Origin: an uncultured Rhizobiaceae group bacterium
GTDB taxonomy: Bacteria; Pseudomonadota; Alphaproteobacteria; Rhizobiales; Rhizobiaceae
Length of the DNA: 64,000 nt
Direction: 5' to 3'
NCBI GenBank assembly: GCA_947501445.1
Contig: CANMVS010000008.1
Span: 124,001-188,000 of the forward strand
In this document: positions 62,847 through 64,000 of the stretch, in pieces
Position numbering within the stretch: the stretch's first letter is position 1
Layout: each line of letters starts with the position of its first letter
The notes under the pieces: generated by a model
What the model was told of the DNA's origin: nothing
The model's database searches: none
The model's input: only the letters and a program-made list of their open reading frames with translations
Position numbers and translations under genes: made by a program

Positions 62847-63779
62847 ATGCGCTGGAAAGGCCGCAGGCAAAGCAGCAATATTGAAGACCGTCGCGGGGCA
62901 GCACCAAGACCGAGGCGCGCAAACCCGTTTGGCCGTGGTGGCAAGATGCGACTGCCGATGGGAAAGGGAGGCGTTGGCAAGGCTTCCGGCGGCGGCATCT
63001 CGATGATCATTCTGCTTGTCGTCGGCTATGTTATCCTCAAGATGATGGGTATTGACCCGGCACTGTTGCTCGGTGAAGGGGGCGGTCTGTCGCAGCAGCA
63101 AACCTATGTACCGGGAAACGAACAGGTGGTACCACAGCGTCAGGACGAATTGTCTCAATTTGTCGCGACTGTTCTGGCTGAGACCGAAGATACCTGGGGC
63201 GGAATTTTCAGATCCAGTGGCGTGACCTATCGTGAGCCTACCCTGGTATTGTTTTCCGGACAGGTTCAGTCCAATTGCGGATTTGCCAGTGCAGCCGCCG
63301 GTCCGTTCTATTGCCCGACGGACAGGAAAATCTACATCGACCTGTCGTTCTACGATGAATTGGCCAATCGGTTCGGCGCTGCCGGTGATTTTGCCCAGGC
63401 CTATGTCCTGGCCCATGAAGTCGGTCACCACGTGCAAAACCTTATTGGTGTGCTGCCGCGTTTTAATGAAATGCGCCGTGAGTTGAGCAAAACCGATGAA
63501 AACAAAATGTCAGTCCGGGTGGAGCTTCAGGCGGATTGTTTTGCTGGCATTTGGGCTCATTACACCGATCAGAAAGGATTGCTTGAGGGCGGCGATCTGG
63601 AGGAGGCCTTGCGTGCCGCCCAGCAGATCGGTGATGATACACTCCAACGCAATGCTCAGGGGTATGTGGTGCCAGACAGTTTTAACCACGGCACATCGCA
63701 ACAGCGAATGGACTGGTTTTCCAGGGGGTATGAAACCGGCCGCATGGATGAATGTGATACATTCAGCAATCCGGTGTAG
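62847..63779 (+). CDS. Neutral zinc metallopeptidase (YpfJ family)
   Basis: MRWKGRRQSSNIEDRRG...VLAHEVGHHVQNLIGVLPRF...LQADCFAGIWAHY. Confidence 0.94.
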   Translation: MRWKGRRQSSNIEDRRGAAPRPRRANPFGRGGKMRLPMGKGGVGKASGGGISMIILLVVGYVILKMMGIDPALLLGEGGGLSQQQTYVPGNEQVVPQRQDELSQFVATVLAETEDTWGGIFRSSGVTYREPTLVLFSGQVQSNCGFASAAAGPFYCPTDRKIYIDLSFYDELANRFGAAGDFAQAYVLAHEVGHHVQNLIGVLPRFNEMRRELSKTDENKMSVRVELQADCFAGIWAHYTDQKGLLEGGDLEEALRAAQQIGDDTLQRNAQGYVVPDSFNHGTSQQRMDWFSRGYETGRMDECDTFSNPV

Positions 63780-63819
63780 CGCCTCATAGCGAAGGAACCT
63801 GGAACTATCCGTTCACGAT

Positions 63820-64000
63820 TTACGCCGCTTTGATCTGGCGTGCCTTTTCGACAAGCACCTGCGCCTGGCGAATGGACGCGTAGTCAATAAGCCGACCGTC
63901 AAGTGAGACAGCGCCTTTTCCGGCCGTGGCTGCCTCCTGCATGGCGGTCAATATACGCCGGGCACGATCGACCTCGTCTGATGCGGGGCTCATCACCTTG
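63820..64000 (-). CDS. HpcH/HpaI aldolase/citrate lyase (malyl-CoA lyase-like), C-terminal part, truncated by right window edge
   Basis: KVMSPASDEVDRARRILTAMQEAATAGKGAVSLDGRLIDYASIRQAQVLVEKARQIKAA*. Confidence 0.75.
   Translation of the reverse strand, partial: KVMSPASDEVDRARRILTAMQEAATAGKGAVSLDGRLIDYASIRQAQVLVEKARQIKAA

Overview
The window looks like a Hyphomicrobiales-type alphaproteobacterial chromosome, judged from gene content and order (lsrB/vtlR-trxB-lrp; rplY-pth-ychF). Most of 6.5-37.5 kb and 52.7-64 kb is ordinary core genome. Three regions or element families stand out. (1) 1-6.2 kb: the 5' part of a large NRPS (FAAL-ACP-C-C-A, running off the left edge), followed by an AT-rich spacer and a 5'-truncated apt remnant. 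This looks like an insertion or rearrangement boundary. (2) About 38.2-52.6 kb: an accessory locus with a multicopper oxidase/di-heme c-type peroxidase-like pair, an outer-membrane-type lipoprotein, an AraC-family regulator, and at least eight small exported Cys-rich proteins in related subfamilies (typical C-terminal CTNW...C signature). It also carries two copies of an exported ~226-aa protein and one decayed paralog. Six transcription units of this locus are preceded by the same gapless 41-bp motif. The motif ends in an -35-like (AATGAC) element about 17 nt upstream of a GCTAA-like -10, so this looks like a self-contained, AraC-type-controlled regulon that I do not recognise as described. 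(3) A family of ~100-bp two-palindrome intergenic repeats (RIME-like; 10 copies seen) is dispersed in the window and sits at the module boundaries of the accessory locus. A probable trans-acting sRNA with a CUUCCUCCC anti-Shine-Dalgarno loop lies at about 37.75-37.89 kb. No tRNA, rRNA, CRISPR array or intact transposase was recognised.
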